Source of the DNA: Bacillota bacterium | GTDB taxonomy: Bacteria; Bacillota; Clostridia; Lachnospirales; Cellulosilyticaceae | NCBI GenBank assembly: GCA_023410675.1 | Contig: JAEYPM010000087.1 | Span: forward strand, 1 to 22,079 | Length of the DNA: 22,079 nt | Reading direction: 5' to 3' | Part shown: piece after piece, positions 1 through 7,910 of the stretch | Layout: each line of letters starts with the position of its first letter | Position numbering within the stretch: the stretch's first letter is position 1 | Notes under the pieces: generated by a model | Database searches by the model: none | Seen by the model: only the letters and a program-made list of their open reading frames with translations | Told to the model about the DNA's origin: nothing | Position numbers and translations under genes: made by a program

Positions 1-9
1 TATCTAGTA

Positions 10-90
10 AGCTCTAACACAGTGTTGTCCCCCTATTCTCGTGAGAATTTGTGTTTCTAATGGGACAATACCATATTGTTAGAGCTTTTT
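10..90 (+). terminator. Nested long hairpin with T-run (terminator or structured RNA 3' end)
   Basis: Three helices nest inside one another. The outer arms AGCTCTAACA (10-19) and TGTTAGAGCT (77-86) match perfectly. The middle arms are TTGTCCC (25-31) and GGGACAA (62-68). The inner hairpin is ATTCTC-GT-GAGAAT (35-48). A T-run follows at 86-90, so it reads as a terminator only on the plus strand, for a gene or RNA beginning left of the window. It is much longer than a simple terminator, so a structured RNA is possible. I recognise no riboswitch class. Confidence 0.4.
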
Positions 91-124
91 CAATTTGTAA
101 ATTTAACTAGCACAACAAGTTAAC

Positions 125-964
125 TTATTTTTTAAAATATAACTTAGGATATCCAATTCCTTTACCATCATTATACTCAAATGCATCAACACAAGAACTT
201 GTCATGAGTTCAAGATCTTTAAATTTATGTATAACCTGAGTTGAAGAGGTTTTATATCCAAAGTGTTTGATCTTGTCTTCGCTTGGACCATATGCTATTA
301 TTGTTGCATCCTTTTCAGAAGACGTTTGCTTATAGCCTTGAGATTCCATGTATTTAATAACTTCCTTAGCAGTAGCATCTCGCTCTGTTCCATTATTGTT
401 TTTCCATGGCCAAGTCCATGTCTGTTTGCCGAGTACGTAGGCAAGAGAATTATATTGTTTTGAAGCAGGTGCAACAAATTTCCAATTTTCTCTAAAATCT
501 TCAACATAATAGTCATAGTATGAGCTACTGGCACCTGTAATATATATTTTTTCAGTATAACCAACTGTGCCATTTACTCCAGCTACTTTTATTGTAAGAT
601 CCTTAGGTCCTCCAAGGGCTGCACCATACTGATGTTTAGAAAGATCCCAATTTATAAGATAATAGTTTTTGTGAAGTCTAGGGTTGTTGTGCATCGTTCC
701 TATTCTTTCGCCGTTAAAATACACAACAGGATCAGACGTATTATTGTATACATAACATTCTATAATAACTGAACAATTATTAGTGGAATCCGTAGGACCA
801 AAAGGCATAAGGTAACACCTTCCAGAACTGTCAGTCTTGGAATAATGCCCTTCAAACAATACATCCTCTATAGATGGTGTAGAAGCTGCATAAAGCGAAG
901 TCATGCTTGTTAATAGAACACATACAATGAAACTAATTATAATTATTTTTTTAATTTTGTTCAT
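125..964 (-). CDS. Secreted protein of unknown function (279 aa)
   Basis: I do not recognise a family. The N-terminus is a clear Sec signal peptide: a basic start (MNKIKK), a hydrophobic core and a likely cut near residues 26-27 (YA-A). The mature part is rich in Tyr, Asn and Lys. Residues about 30-150 look beta-rich and Ig-like, including an NNTSDPVVYFNGE stretch, and the C-terminal half looks mixed. No catalytic motif, lipobox or sorting signal was seen, so it is probably released or loosely wall-bound. The AAGGAGG at 978-984 lies about 13 nt from the ATG, a long gap, but no better start was found. It is one of two secreted unknowns at this end of the window, the other being the 872 aa gene. 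Function is open. Confidence 0.75.
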   Translation of the reverse strand: MNKIKKIIIISFIVCVLLTSMTSLYAASTPSIEDVLFEGHYSKTDSSGRCYLMPFGPTDSTNNCSVIIECYVYNNTSDPVVYFNGERIGTMHNNPRLHKNYYLINWDLSKHQYGAALGGPKDLTIKVAGVNGTVGYTEKIYITGASSSYYDYYVEDFRENWKFVAPASKQYNSLAYVLGKQTWTWPWKNNNGTERDATAKEVIKYMESQGYKQTSSEKDATIIAYGPSEDKIKHFGYKTSSTQVIHKFKDLELMTSSCVDAFEYNDGKGIGYPKLYFKK

Positions 965-1254
965 ATAATAATATAATCCTCCTTGTATAAATAGCTTGAA
1001 AATTGTTTTTAGTTGTTTTTAAGATAATAAATGATCACCCCTCCTTGCTTTACATAAATACAACTAACATGGATTATAGTAACATATTATTATTATAAAT
1101 TCAATTCAAATTATTAGATTAATTCAAAATTTTTCACCATTATACTATTTGTTATTAAACTAATCTTTTAATTTTATATCCTTTCCTATACCAAAATAGT
1201 CTTGATTAAGCTATAATAAATAAAAATTCATTATCTTATGAAAGGATGAAGTTT

Positions 1255-1599
1255 ATGCCTTATATTGATTCTAAAATTAGTGTACCTGTTTCCGAGAAAC
1301 AAAAAGAAGTTCTTAAAACAGAACTTGGAAAAATTATCACCTGCATCCCAGGGAAAAGTGAAAATTATCTTATGTTAGGTTTTCAAGATCAATATTCTTT
1401 ATTTTTTAAGGGTCATGCCTTAGATAAAGGAGCTTTTGTAGAAGTTAAAATTTTTGGAAGTGCTCCTAGTTCTTCGCTTGATGAAGTGACGGATAAGATA
1501 TGCACTTTGTATGAAAACGAACTAGGTATTCCTGGCCAAAATATATACGTTAAATATGAGTTTGTAAACCACTGGGGCTGGAATCATCATAACTTTTAA
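1255..1599 (+). CDS. MIF-family tautomerase (phenylpyruvate/dopachrome tautomerase-like)
   Basis: This small protein (114 aa from the chosen start) resembles macrophage migration inhibitory factor and its bacterial relatives. They form trimers and tautomerise enol/keto acids with an N-terminal proline as the base. An upstream in-frame ATG at 1246 would bury that proline. The ATG at 1255 gives Met-Pro-Tyr-Ile, so Met removal exposes Pro1, and AAAGGA at 1241-1246 sits 8 nt before it; I therefore chose 1255. Family features present are a Gly-Lys near residues 32-33 of the mature chain (compare MIF Lys32), a central FGS-like strand and a C-terminal GWN...F ending. The CxxC oxidoreductase motif of animal MIF is absent. 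It stands alone, and a two-way terminator follows. The natural substrate is unknown. Confidence 0.85.
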   Translation: MPYIDSKISVPVSEKQKEVLKTELGKIITCIPGKSENYLMLGFQDQYSLFFKGHALDKGAFVEVKIFGSAPSSSLDEVTDKICTLYENELGIPGQNIYVKYEFVNHWGWNHHNF

Positions 1600-1635
1600 C
1601 CACTAATAAGAAGCAATTATAAAACTAAGTTCTAA

Positions 1636-1681
1636 AAGGGCTATTTGTAGCTACTAATTGAGTCAGCTACAAATAGCCCTT
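1636..1681. terminator. Two-way rho-independent terminator between convergent genes
   Basis: A perfect 17-bp inverted repeat has arms at 1636-1652 and 1665-1681 and a 12-nt loop. The plus side runs into TTATTT and the minus side into TTTT, so it can end both the tautomerase transcript and the minus-strand transcript. It lies 36 bp after the tautomerase stop but over 90 bp after the 872 aa stop. Confidence 0.8.
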
Positions 1682-1691
1682 ATTTCCACAT

Positions 1692-1769
1692 TTATTGCTC
1701 ACTAGTAATTATACAGTGGGGCAGAAGTTCTCTCATCTCTTCAACTTCTTTCGCCAATGCATAGAAAAA
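1692..1769 (-). pseudogene. Possible C-terminal remnant of a lost gene
   Basis: Between the 872 aa stop and the terminator, one minus-strand frame stays open for 25 codons. It ends in an acidic, helical-looking tail (ALAKEVEEMRELLPHC, then IITSEQ and TAA at 1692-1694). The stop sits 10 nt from the terminator hairpin, the usual distance for a gene's own terminator. No start with a ribosome site was found, and the frame is closed upstream by a TAA within the 3' flank of the 872 aa gene. It may be the 3' end of a gene replaced or deleted here, or chance. Confidence 0.25.
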
Positions 1770-1774
1770 TTAAA

Positions 1775-4393
1775 TTATGGCATTTCAAAATAAACATATT
1801 CAGAATTATCACCAATGCTGATACAAATTCTACACAAATCCCCCTGCTGAGGCTGTGCCATATTAATTGCTCTCTTTATAAACTCATCAAAAGTCATAGA
1901 ACTAACTTCCTTAATAACATCTTCATCTATTATATCTAAATTATTGCTATTTTTTATCTCATTAAAATAATGTTTTATCTCATTAAGCATATCGCTGTTA
2001 TTGATATAGTTTACTTCAACAGTTTCACCAAATTTAACATCGATATTGCCACTATATCCATCTAGATTTTTATTGAAATATATTGTTGAATACCATACTC
2101 CATCTTGCATAACTTCCATAGCTTCTAAACGATCTATACTGGCTGTTTCTTCGTTCCATATAATATTTTTAAGGGGTATTTTAATTATATTTGAATGTTT
2201 CGTTGCACTAACTTTTTCAGAAAAATAAAATCTTTTTTCATTAGGAATATTAATAATATTAGTTTTCTCACTAAACTTATCTTCTCCCGAAACTAATTCA
2301 ATTGTATATTCACCTGGTGAAAATCCTTGGGGGGCATCTTCTGTTGTCACAGTAATTGTTTGAGAAGAATTGCTACTTATTCTTTTTGAATCTTTGATAT
2401 CAATGTCGCACAGTTTTTTACCGTTTCTATATAATACTGCAGTATCCAGATATACAGCTGACAATCCCTTGTTCACAACGTCAAAGCTGATTTCCTTAAC
2501 ACCACTAGGATAATCTTCTGCAACGATTTCAAGACTCACCTTATTTTCCGTCCCATAATAGAACCCACCATAAACTACCTTTCCACTTGCAGTAGTTTTA
2601 ATTCGATACAGTGACATTTCATCTAAATTAATACTGGTAATATTAAAGCTCACTTCGGCATACTTTCCACCGTTAATGGTCGTGCTATTAATTGAACCTT
2701 TTCCAACACTCTCCCATTTATCCCCATTCTTTCTGTGAATTTCATAGTTTTCATCAAGCGTAACAGGTATATCAGTATTATTCCAGAAATAACATATTAC
2801 TTCATTGTCTTCCTTTGAGTAGTATCGTAGTGATTCAGGAAGATAAAACCTCTGTGAATACATAATATAGTCGGTAAAAGTCTCATCTGTTACGTTATCA
2901 TGGACAGTCGTACTTTTATCACGGAAAAGCTCGGTTTTCTCATAAGCAATACCACCATTATTGTTATCAACAGGTCTTAGAATACTTGTTCCGTTATATA
3001 CCTGAAGTCTTATGCTTTCGTCAAATTCTCCATAAATATACACCTCAGTGTTATCCTCCCATGGGGTACCATTTATATCCATACAACGAACATCATAAGT
3101 AGAACCATAATCATCTGAAGAAATACGTATTGCATAGTCGGGATTTCCATCATGATTATAGTCATCATAAATTATCGGAAAGCCATTTCGGTAAGTCATT
3201 ACAACTGCACCACTTTCGTCGATATAATCAACAGGTGAGCTGTATTTTTCGTCTACTTCGGAATCATAGAAATACTGACTCATATTGGTAGTAGCAAAAT
3301 CCCCATTATATCTGGGAGGTTCGCTATTTCCGATATCCATAAATATTATTTTCCCATTGGAAAGCATCATAACATTATGGGAAATACGATAAGAACAAAG
3401 CTTACTCCTTAATCCTCTTTCAATCCATCCTTTAACATTATCTTTATCATTCAAAAAATCGTAAAAGGTTTTGTATTTCATTTCCTTTTGGCTTATTCCA
3501 TAAAGTCCTTCTTTCAGATCATCAGAAATCTGCATAGCAAATGCTTCGTCATACTTAATAAGTGTACAAACACCATTTTCCCACCTAAACCTTGCGAAAA
3601 TTCCAGGACCAAAATAGTAATGATAGAATGTATCGTATGTGCCTGAAGCATAGAATACTGAGTCTTCATCTTCAGTAGGGGTGTCAAACCCAACATAGCA
3701 TACAAACTCCCTTCCACCATTTACATAGCCATCACCATGAAAAATTCTGCCACTAGATCGTTTATCCGTAAATGTATAGCTAGGTAACTTGTACTCACCT
3801 TCTTCAAGTTTAAGACTGTCAAGCCACGGTTTTACGATAGTTCTTGCAGTTTTGAGATATTCTTTCTGATTCTTAGGCTCGTCACATTTAATTGAAAGTC
3901 CTACAAGTCGTGCCTCAGGATTATTTGCAGTATTATTGGATTTTGATTTTATATCGGCTCCATCAGTGCAGTATCGTTTGAAGAGCTCACGAAATTCATT
4001 GTTTAAAAAATATTGTGCCTTGCCATCAACCAAAATATATGAGCTACCTTTTCCATTAATTTCAATAACATTATGGATTTCACCATTAATATAAATAACA
4101 AAGCTGTCACCTATTTTCCCCTTATCTTTTGGCAATACAGGTTCAGATTGTTGTAAATTTATAAAAGAAGTAAGAATAGCCTTCCATTCATCATTGGTAA
4201 GCTTAATATCTCTTCCGTTTGCATTAAAGCTTTTTTCTGAACTCTTTACTAACTCATCAATATACTCTTCCGAATATACATTCTCAATTTGTTGAATACC
4301 AATATTTTGCTTTGTCACACTAGCCATAGTTATCTTAGTATTAAAACCTGTAAGGAATACAACTGCAAGAATTAACAAAAATTTCTTCCTCAT
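1775..4393 (-). CDS. Large secreted multi-domain protein of unknown function (872 aa)
   Basis: No confident family. A Sec signal peptide covers residues 1-24 (MRKK, a hydrophobic core, then a TMA-SV cut). An alpha/beta region of about 140 residues follows, with a copper-amine-oxidase-N-like run of strands (VIYINGE, YILVDGKAQYF). The middle third carries a calcium-loop-like motif at residues 411-419 (D-x-N-x-D-G-N-x-D), as in FG-GAP/EF-hand-type loops. From about residue 520 two or three beta-sandwich modules follow; one resembles bacterial Ig-like domains that begin with WNNTDIPVTL and end in a LYRIK-type strand, and another resembles CARDB repeats. No protease, glycosidase or sorting motif was seen. 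AGGAGGAG precedes the ATG closely. It is probably extracellular and may bind calcium or a surface ligand; that is inference. Confidence 0.8.
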   Translation of the reverse strand: MRKKFLLILAVVFLTGFNTKITMASVTKQNIGIQQIENVYSEEYIDELVKSSEKSFNANGRDIKLTNDEWKAILTSFINLQQSEPVLPKDKGKIGDSFVIYINGEIHNVIEINGKGSSYILVDGKAQYFLNNEFRELFKRYCTDGADIKSKSNNTANNPEARLVGLSIKCDEPKNQKEYLKTARTIVKPWLDSLKLEEGEYKLPSYTFTDKRSSGRIFHGDGYVNGGREFVCYVGFDTPTEDEDSVFYASGTYDTFYHYYFGPGIFARFRWENGVCTLIKYDEAFAMQISDDLKEGLYGISQKEMKYKTFYDFLNDKDNVKGWIERGLRSKLCSYRISHNVMMLSNGKIIFMDIGNSEPPRYNGDFATTNMSQYFYDSEVDEKYSSPVDYIDESGAVVMTYRNGFPIIYDDYNHDGNPDYAIRISSDDYGSTYDVRCMDINGTPWEDNTEVYIYGEFDESIRLQVYNGTSILRPVDNNNGGIAYEKTELFRDKSTTVHDNVTDETFTDYIMYSQRFYLPESLRYYSKEDNEVICYFWNNTDIPVTLDENYEIHRKNGDKWESVGKGSINSTTINGGKYAEVSFNITSINLDEMSLYRIKTTASGKVVYGGFYYGTENKVSLEIVAEDYPSGVKEISFDVVNKGLSAVYLDTAVLYRNGKKLCDIDIKDSKRISSNSSQTITVTTEDAPQGFSPGEYTIELVSGEDKFSEKTNIINIPNEKRFYFSEKVSATKHSNIIKIPLKNIIWNEETASIDRLEAMEVMQDGVWYSTIYFNKNLDGYSGNIDVKFGETVEVNYINNSDMLNEIKHYFNEIKNSNNLDIIDEDVIKEVSSMTFDEFIKRAINMAQPQQGDLCRICISIGDNSEYVYFEMP

Positions 4394-4508
4394 ATCAATC
4401 TCCTCCTATTATATAGTCATAGCTTAATAACAATACTAATATGTAAATGGTTTACTCTAGCTTTCTTATCCACGATTTTCTTTATTAGTTAATTGAATTA
4501 CAAGATAA

Positions 4509-4537
4509 ATCATAACATTAATTATATTTATTATCAA
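4509..4537 (-). promoter_or_regulatory. Candidate sigma-A promoter for the 872 aa gene
   Basis: On the minus strand TTGATA (4532-4537) and TATGAT (4509-4514) are 17 bp apart, one and one mismatch from consensus. The leader to the ATG would be about 110 nt. The DNA is very AT-rich, so chance matches are likely. Confidence 0.35.
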
Positions 4538-4696
4538 TAAACCAACACCGAATTTTTCTTTTTTTATGTACATTTTACACAAACAGACAGCAAATTTAAG
4601 TATTTGACATTATTTTTTCTTTTTATTACTTATTCCTTTCATCTCACATAATTCTATTTATTTTGCCTATCTAAAGTAGGATAAGTATTACATAGC

Positions 4697-4748
4697 AAAA
4701 AAGGGCTACTTATAGCCATCACATCTCCTAGTAGCTATATACAGCCCT
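4697..4748 (-). terminator. Rho-independent terminator of the RDD gene
   Basis: On the minus strand the arms AGGGCTGTATATAGC and GCTATAAGTAGCCCT (4734-4748 with 4702-4716) pair except for a small internal loop, and TTTTTT follows at 4701-4696. The stem resembles the terminator at 1636-1681 (same AGGGCTA...TAGC arms). Confidence 0.75.
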
Positions 4749-4824
4749 CTTTCGTATTAATCAATTCCTAACATTAACCTATAAAAAGCATTGAAATTAA
4801 AAAACTGATTGAAATAGAATTTCT

Positions 4825-5517
4825 TTATAACCCATTAATAAACCATTTAAATTTTTCATAGTTTCCTAACTGCATAAACTTCTCTGTAAAATGCTCTCTT
4901 AGTGCGTTTCTTAAGTTTTCACAATTTTTCATAGTCTCTCTTCTCATAGCATATTCTTTAAGGATTTCATATTCTTCTGTTGTAAGGTAACACTTTATTT
5001 CATCATCAATTCCCTGAAAGCTATCCAAGGTACAGGGCCTCTTTTTCTCTTCGTCAATAATCACTATGGTGGATGCTGCAAGGTCTCCTACACGTCTATG
5101 CTCCTTATTGAAAAAGATCATAAGTACGCCAATGCCTATATTGTCAATAAATAGTCTAAATAAGTTTCTAATAACACAATGTCTTAGGGATAGGGGTTGT
5201 CCATTCATTCTAATGGTTCTAATCTTCATAATTCTTTTTCCGATTGTCTTTCCCTTCATGCTTAATTCAAGGACGACATAGTAGCAATATAGGATTAACA
5301 CACATACAATAAGTCCAATACCTATAATCCAACCAGAATATTGCTCCCATATTTCTTTTGAGTAAGCTACCATTATTAAAATTACAATCGCCTCTAATAG
5401 AATAAGAAAAGACTGTATTAATGTATCAATCATAGCAGCTGCAGCTCTTGGAAATAGTCCTGCTAAACAAAACTCCAGTTCTATATTCTCTGGTGTCATG
5501 ATTTTTATTTTTTTCAT
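4825..5517 (-). CDS. RDD-family integral membrane protein (230 aa)
   Basis: This is an RDD domain protein with about three membrane segments: residues ~20-55, ~60-85 and ~125-140. The family's Arg and Asp residues are visible in FPRAAAAMIDTL (first Arg-Asp), in GKTIGKRIMKIRTI after the second helix, and in the closing HRRVGDLAASTIVI. A charged cytosolic tail of about 75 residues follows and I recognise no domain in it. RDD proteins are widespread; some have been linked to ion or sodium exchange but most have no assigned role. TAGGAGG precedes the ATG. It diverges from the SpoIIM/DUF95 gene across 98 bp, and RDD genes are routine members of MoxR/DUF58 clusters, so it probably works with the operon to its right. 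Confidence 0.9.
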   Translation of the reverse strand: MKKIKIMTPENIELEFCLAGLFPRAAAAMIDTLIQSFLILLEAIVILIMVAYSKEIWEQYSGWIIGIGLIVCVLILYCYYVVLELSMKGKTIGKRIMKIRTIRMNGQPLSLRHCVIRNLFRLFIDNIGIGVLMIFFNKEHRRVGDLAASTIVIIDEEKKRPCTLDSFQGIDDEIKCYLTTEEYEILKEYAMRRETMKNCENLRNALREHFTEKFMQLGNYEKFKWFINGL

Positions 5518-5615
5518 TGATGCCTCCTATCCAACTATCTGTACATCGTTAGAATTTTTTGATAAAATAGATGTTAATATGCTAAAGAAATTTACTTAAG
5601 GAAGGTATACTACTT

Positions 5616-6566
5616 ATGAAAGAAGAAATGTTTATTAAATTAAACACCCGCACTTGGGACGACCTTGAACTTATGTGCGATAAACTAAGTCATAAAGGAA
5701 ATTCTCATGTTTCTTCTGGTGAACTAAAACATTTTTTACATCTGTTTAGACAAGGAAGTCACCACCTTGCTTATGCTAAAACCCATTATCCACAAAGCAA
5801 TCTTATTCCATACCTTAACACGCTCATTGGTAAATGTAACGCACATATATATGCTTCTCCTAAAATCTCTGTATCCTCTATCATTCAGTATATTGCGAAA
5901 GATTGCCCAAAAATGCTTAGAAGTTGTAAAAGTTATATCTTATTCTCCTTTGGAATTTTTCTCCTTGGCGTTATTTTAGGCATGGGACTAGTTTTTATTG
6001 ATGTGAACTATGCGTCACTTTTTCTTGAAGAAAGCATGACTAAGGGTATTGTTGAAAACGGTATTACAAGTCGTCAGTGGGATTATCCCCTTATGTCTAG
6101 TTATATTATGATTAATAATATCTCGGTAGCCTTAAGAGCTTTTGTATTTGGCATCACCCTTGGCGTTGGTACCCTATATATCTTATTTGTTAATGGCGCC
6201 ATGTTAGGTGCTTTAACTGCTCTTGTGTATTTATATGATAATCCTATTCATTATTGGTCTCTCATTTTACCTCATGGTATTATTGAGTTAACTGCCATTT
6301 TTATATCTGGTGGGGCAGGGCTTATGATTGCAAAGAACCTTTTAATTCCAGGTAACTTATCTAGAAAACACGCTTTAATTCATGCAAGCTCTAAAGCATT
6401 ATCTCTCATGGGCATCGTTGTACTTTTTCTCATCGTTGCAGCAATTATTGAAGGTTTTTATACCCCGCTACCTATTGACGAAATGCAAAAACTTATTTTT
6501 TCTGCACTTACTGCAGTGATTCTCATAGGCTACTTTGCTTCTGCTTATATTAATAAGCAAACCTAA
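5616..6566 (+). CDS. SpoIIM/DUF95-domain membrane protein of a MoxR cluster (316 aa)
   Basis: The first ~100 residues are soluble and match the N-terminal part usual in cluster-linked DUF95 proteins: a TRTWDDLE start, a SxxELxxFLxLFRQGSxxLAYA helix and a LNTLIGKCNAHIYAS segment. From about residue 110 there are five hydrophobic segments with the SpoIIM-type FGIFLLGVILG entry helix, the ISVALRAFVFGITLGVGTLY core and a HGIIELTAIFISGGAGL motif. True SpoIIM, of the engulfment complex, is shorter and lacks the long soluble front, so this is a paralog and should not be read as the sporulation protein. AAGGAAGG lies 10 nt before the ATG. It converges on the DUF58 gene with only 12 bp between, and no terminator was seen there. 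Confidence 0.88.
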   Translation: MKEEMFIKLNTRTWDDLELMCDKLSHKGNSHVSSGELKHFLHLFRQGSHHLAYAKTHYPQSNLIPYLNTLIGKCNAHIYASPKISVSSIIQYIAKDCPKMLRSCKSYILFSFGIFLLGVILGMGLVFIDVNYASLFLEESMTKGIVENGITSRQWDYPLMSSYIMINNISVALRAFVFGITLGVGTLYILFVNGAMLGALTALVYLYDNPIHYWSLILPHGIIELTAIFISGGAGLMIAKNLLIPGNLSRKHALIHASSKALSLMGIVVLFLIVAAIIEGFYTPLPIDEMQKLIFSALTAVILIGYFASAYINKQT

Positions 6567-6578
6567 TATAAATATTAT

Positions 6579-7892
6579 CTAGAAATGAACCTTATTTTTC
6601 ATTTCAAGATATTTGTTGATCACTTGAATCTGTAACTTTTCTGGAGGACACTCTATGCAAAATACATTGTTTGTATTTAGCACCCGAATCATCTTAGAGC
6701 GGTCCTTCAGCATATCTAAAGCGACTGCCTTAGTAAAGATTTCATCCTTATCTTTACTTCTTTCCTGTACAAGTTCCTCTATATCCTCATCTTTAATAAA
6801 TACAATAACGACTATGTGCGTGCGTGCTATGATAGGAATGAGTCGCATCATTTCCTTGGACTCTTCTATGGTATCAAAATCAGTAAAAATAAAAATAATA
6901 CTTTTATTCTTTTCCTTCTCCTTAAAATGATGGAATACAGCTTCATAATTTGAGGTTTCTTTTGTATCTTGGACATTATAAAGTGTTTCAATGATCTCAT
7001 TTCTATGCTGAGCACCTTTGTCTGCCATAATCATATGAAGTGGTTGGGTATTAAAGGTAACAATGCCTGATAGATCTCCATTTTGATTGATGATATCCGA
7101 AAGCAAAATGGCAGTATTAATGGCCATATCTAGTTTTCTATAGCCCCTGACTGTGTAACTCATGGTTCTTCCCGTATCAATAAACAAATAGACTCGTTGA
7201 TTTTTTTCTGGTTCATATTGATTAACAATGGGCCCTTCAGCTCTCGCACTTGCTTTCCAGTTTATTTTCTTATATTCATCCCCAGTTATATAGTCTCTTA
7301 AGCTTTCAAATGATGTACCTTTCCCTTGTATTTTAAGTACTTTAATTCCTTGCATTAACATAGGATTTTTTCTAAGTCTTAACCTAAACTTGTCAACATT
7401 CTTAAAAGGAGGATAAACCTTATATTGTTTGTGAAGGTCTATTGTATAGTCTTTTGTAAAAAGCTTAAATCTACTTGTTATTCTTAAATAAACCTTACCA
7501 AAAACAAAGGCTCCTCTTTTTGTTGGTATGACACAGTACTTCAAATCTTTGCTTTCATTAACGTCTACATATTCGCTTAGCATAGGCGTATCATATTTAA
7601 AATGGAATTCAGGAATCTCATCTTTAAGCCTAATATCAACTGGAAAACTACTTGCATTATAAAATCTAAAACCAATATCTCCTTTTTCATAGATGGTTAG
7701 TTTATTATCACCTGTTCTTTCAAGGCGAAAGCGAATCTCTTTACAACTCTTTAAGTAATCAAAAATAAGTATGGCTATAGCAAGAAGATTGTATCCAATA
7801 AATAGTGCTAATGAAATGCCAATCATATATCCCAAAATAAGAAAGGGAACACCTAAGATAAGCAGATAGATAAATCTTTTGGTTATATTCAA
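6579..7892 (-). CDS. DUF58 protein with a vWA-like domain (437 aa)
   Basis: Two hydrophobic segments lie in residues 1-45, followed by a beta-rich extracytoplasmic-type region and the DUF58 core. The hallmark is present: DYITGDEYKKINWKASARA, then VNQYEPE, then a vWA metal-site-like stretch FIDTGRTM (DxGxT in place of the classic DxSxS). A second vWA strand ends in FTDFDT. The start is TTG (7890-7892), with only a weak GGGAAG site upstream. It is the last gene of the operon, 18 bp after MoxR. DUF58 proteins are thought to be adaptor or client partners of MoxR ATPases, handling ligands through the vWA fold; the specific client here is unknown. Confidence 0.9.
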   Translation of the reverse strand: MNITKRFIYLLILGVPFLILGYMIGISLALFIGYNLLAIAILIFDYLKSCKEIRFRLERTGDNKLTIYEKGDIGFRFYNASSFPVDIRLKDEIPEFHFKYDTPMLSEYVDVNESKDLKYCVIPTKRGAFVFGKVYLRITSRFKLFTKDYTIDLHKQYKVYPPFKNVDKFRLRLRKNPMLMQGIKVLKIQGKGTSFESLRDYITGDEYKKINWKASARAEGPIVNQYEPEKNQRVYLFIDTGRTMSYTVRGYRKLDMAINTAILLSDIINQNGDLSGIVTFNTQPLHMIMADKGAQHRNEIIETLYNVQDTKETSNYEAVFHHFKEKEKNKSIIFIFTDFDTIEESKEMMRLIPIIARTHIVVIVFIKDEDIEELVQERSKDKDEIFTKAVALDMLKDRSKMIRVLNTNNVFCIECPPEKLQIQVINKYLEMKNKVHF

Positions 7893-7910
7893 CTTTTCTT
7901 CCCGCCTCTC

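Larger units (their letters stand above)
4394..4824. other. Gene-free gap of 431 bp
   Basis: The gap separates two minus-strand genes. It holds the candidate promoter of the 872 aa gene (4509-4537) and the terminator of the RDD gene (4697-4748). The rest is AT-rich with no open frame preceded by a ribosome site, and I see no other structure. Confidence 0.6.

Noticed and set aside
10..90. tRNA-sized folded element
   Set aside because: It nests in a line rather than a cloverleaf and lacks a recognisable T-loop and anticodon arm.
1203..1217. TATAAT at 1212-1217 as the tautomerase promoter
   Set aside because: The -10 is perfect, but no -35 at 16-18 bp and no TGn extension were found, so support is too thin.
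1757..1939. Plus-strand open frame opposite the end of the 872 aa gene
   Set aside because: It has no ribosome site and lies wholly antisense to a long coding frame; the same holds for other short frames inside the larger genes.
5616..6566. Naming the DUF95 gene spoIIM
   Set aside because: The long soluble front and the MoxR-cluster context mark a paralog, not the engulfment protein.
6582..6604. GAAATGAA/TTCATTTC hairpin at the SpoIIM-DUF58 junction
   Set aside because: No T-run follows on either side and it lies inside the DUF58 coding end, so I do not call it a terminator.
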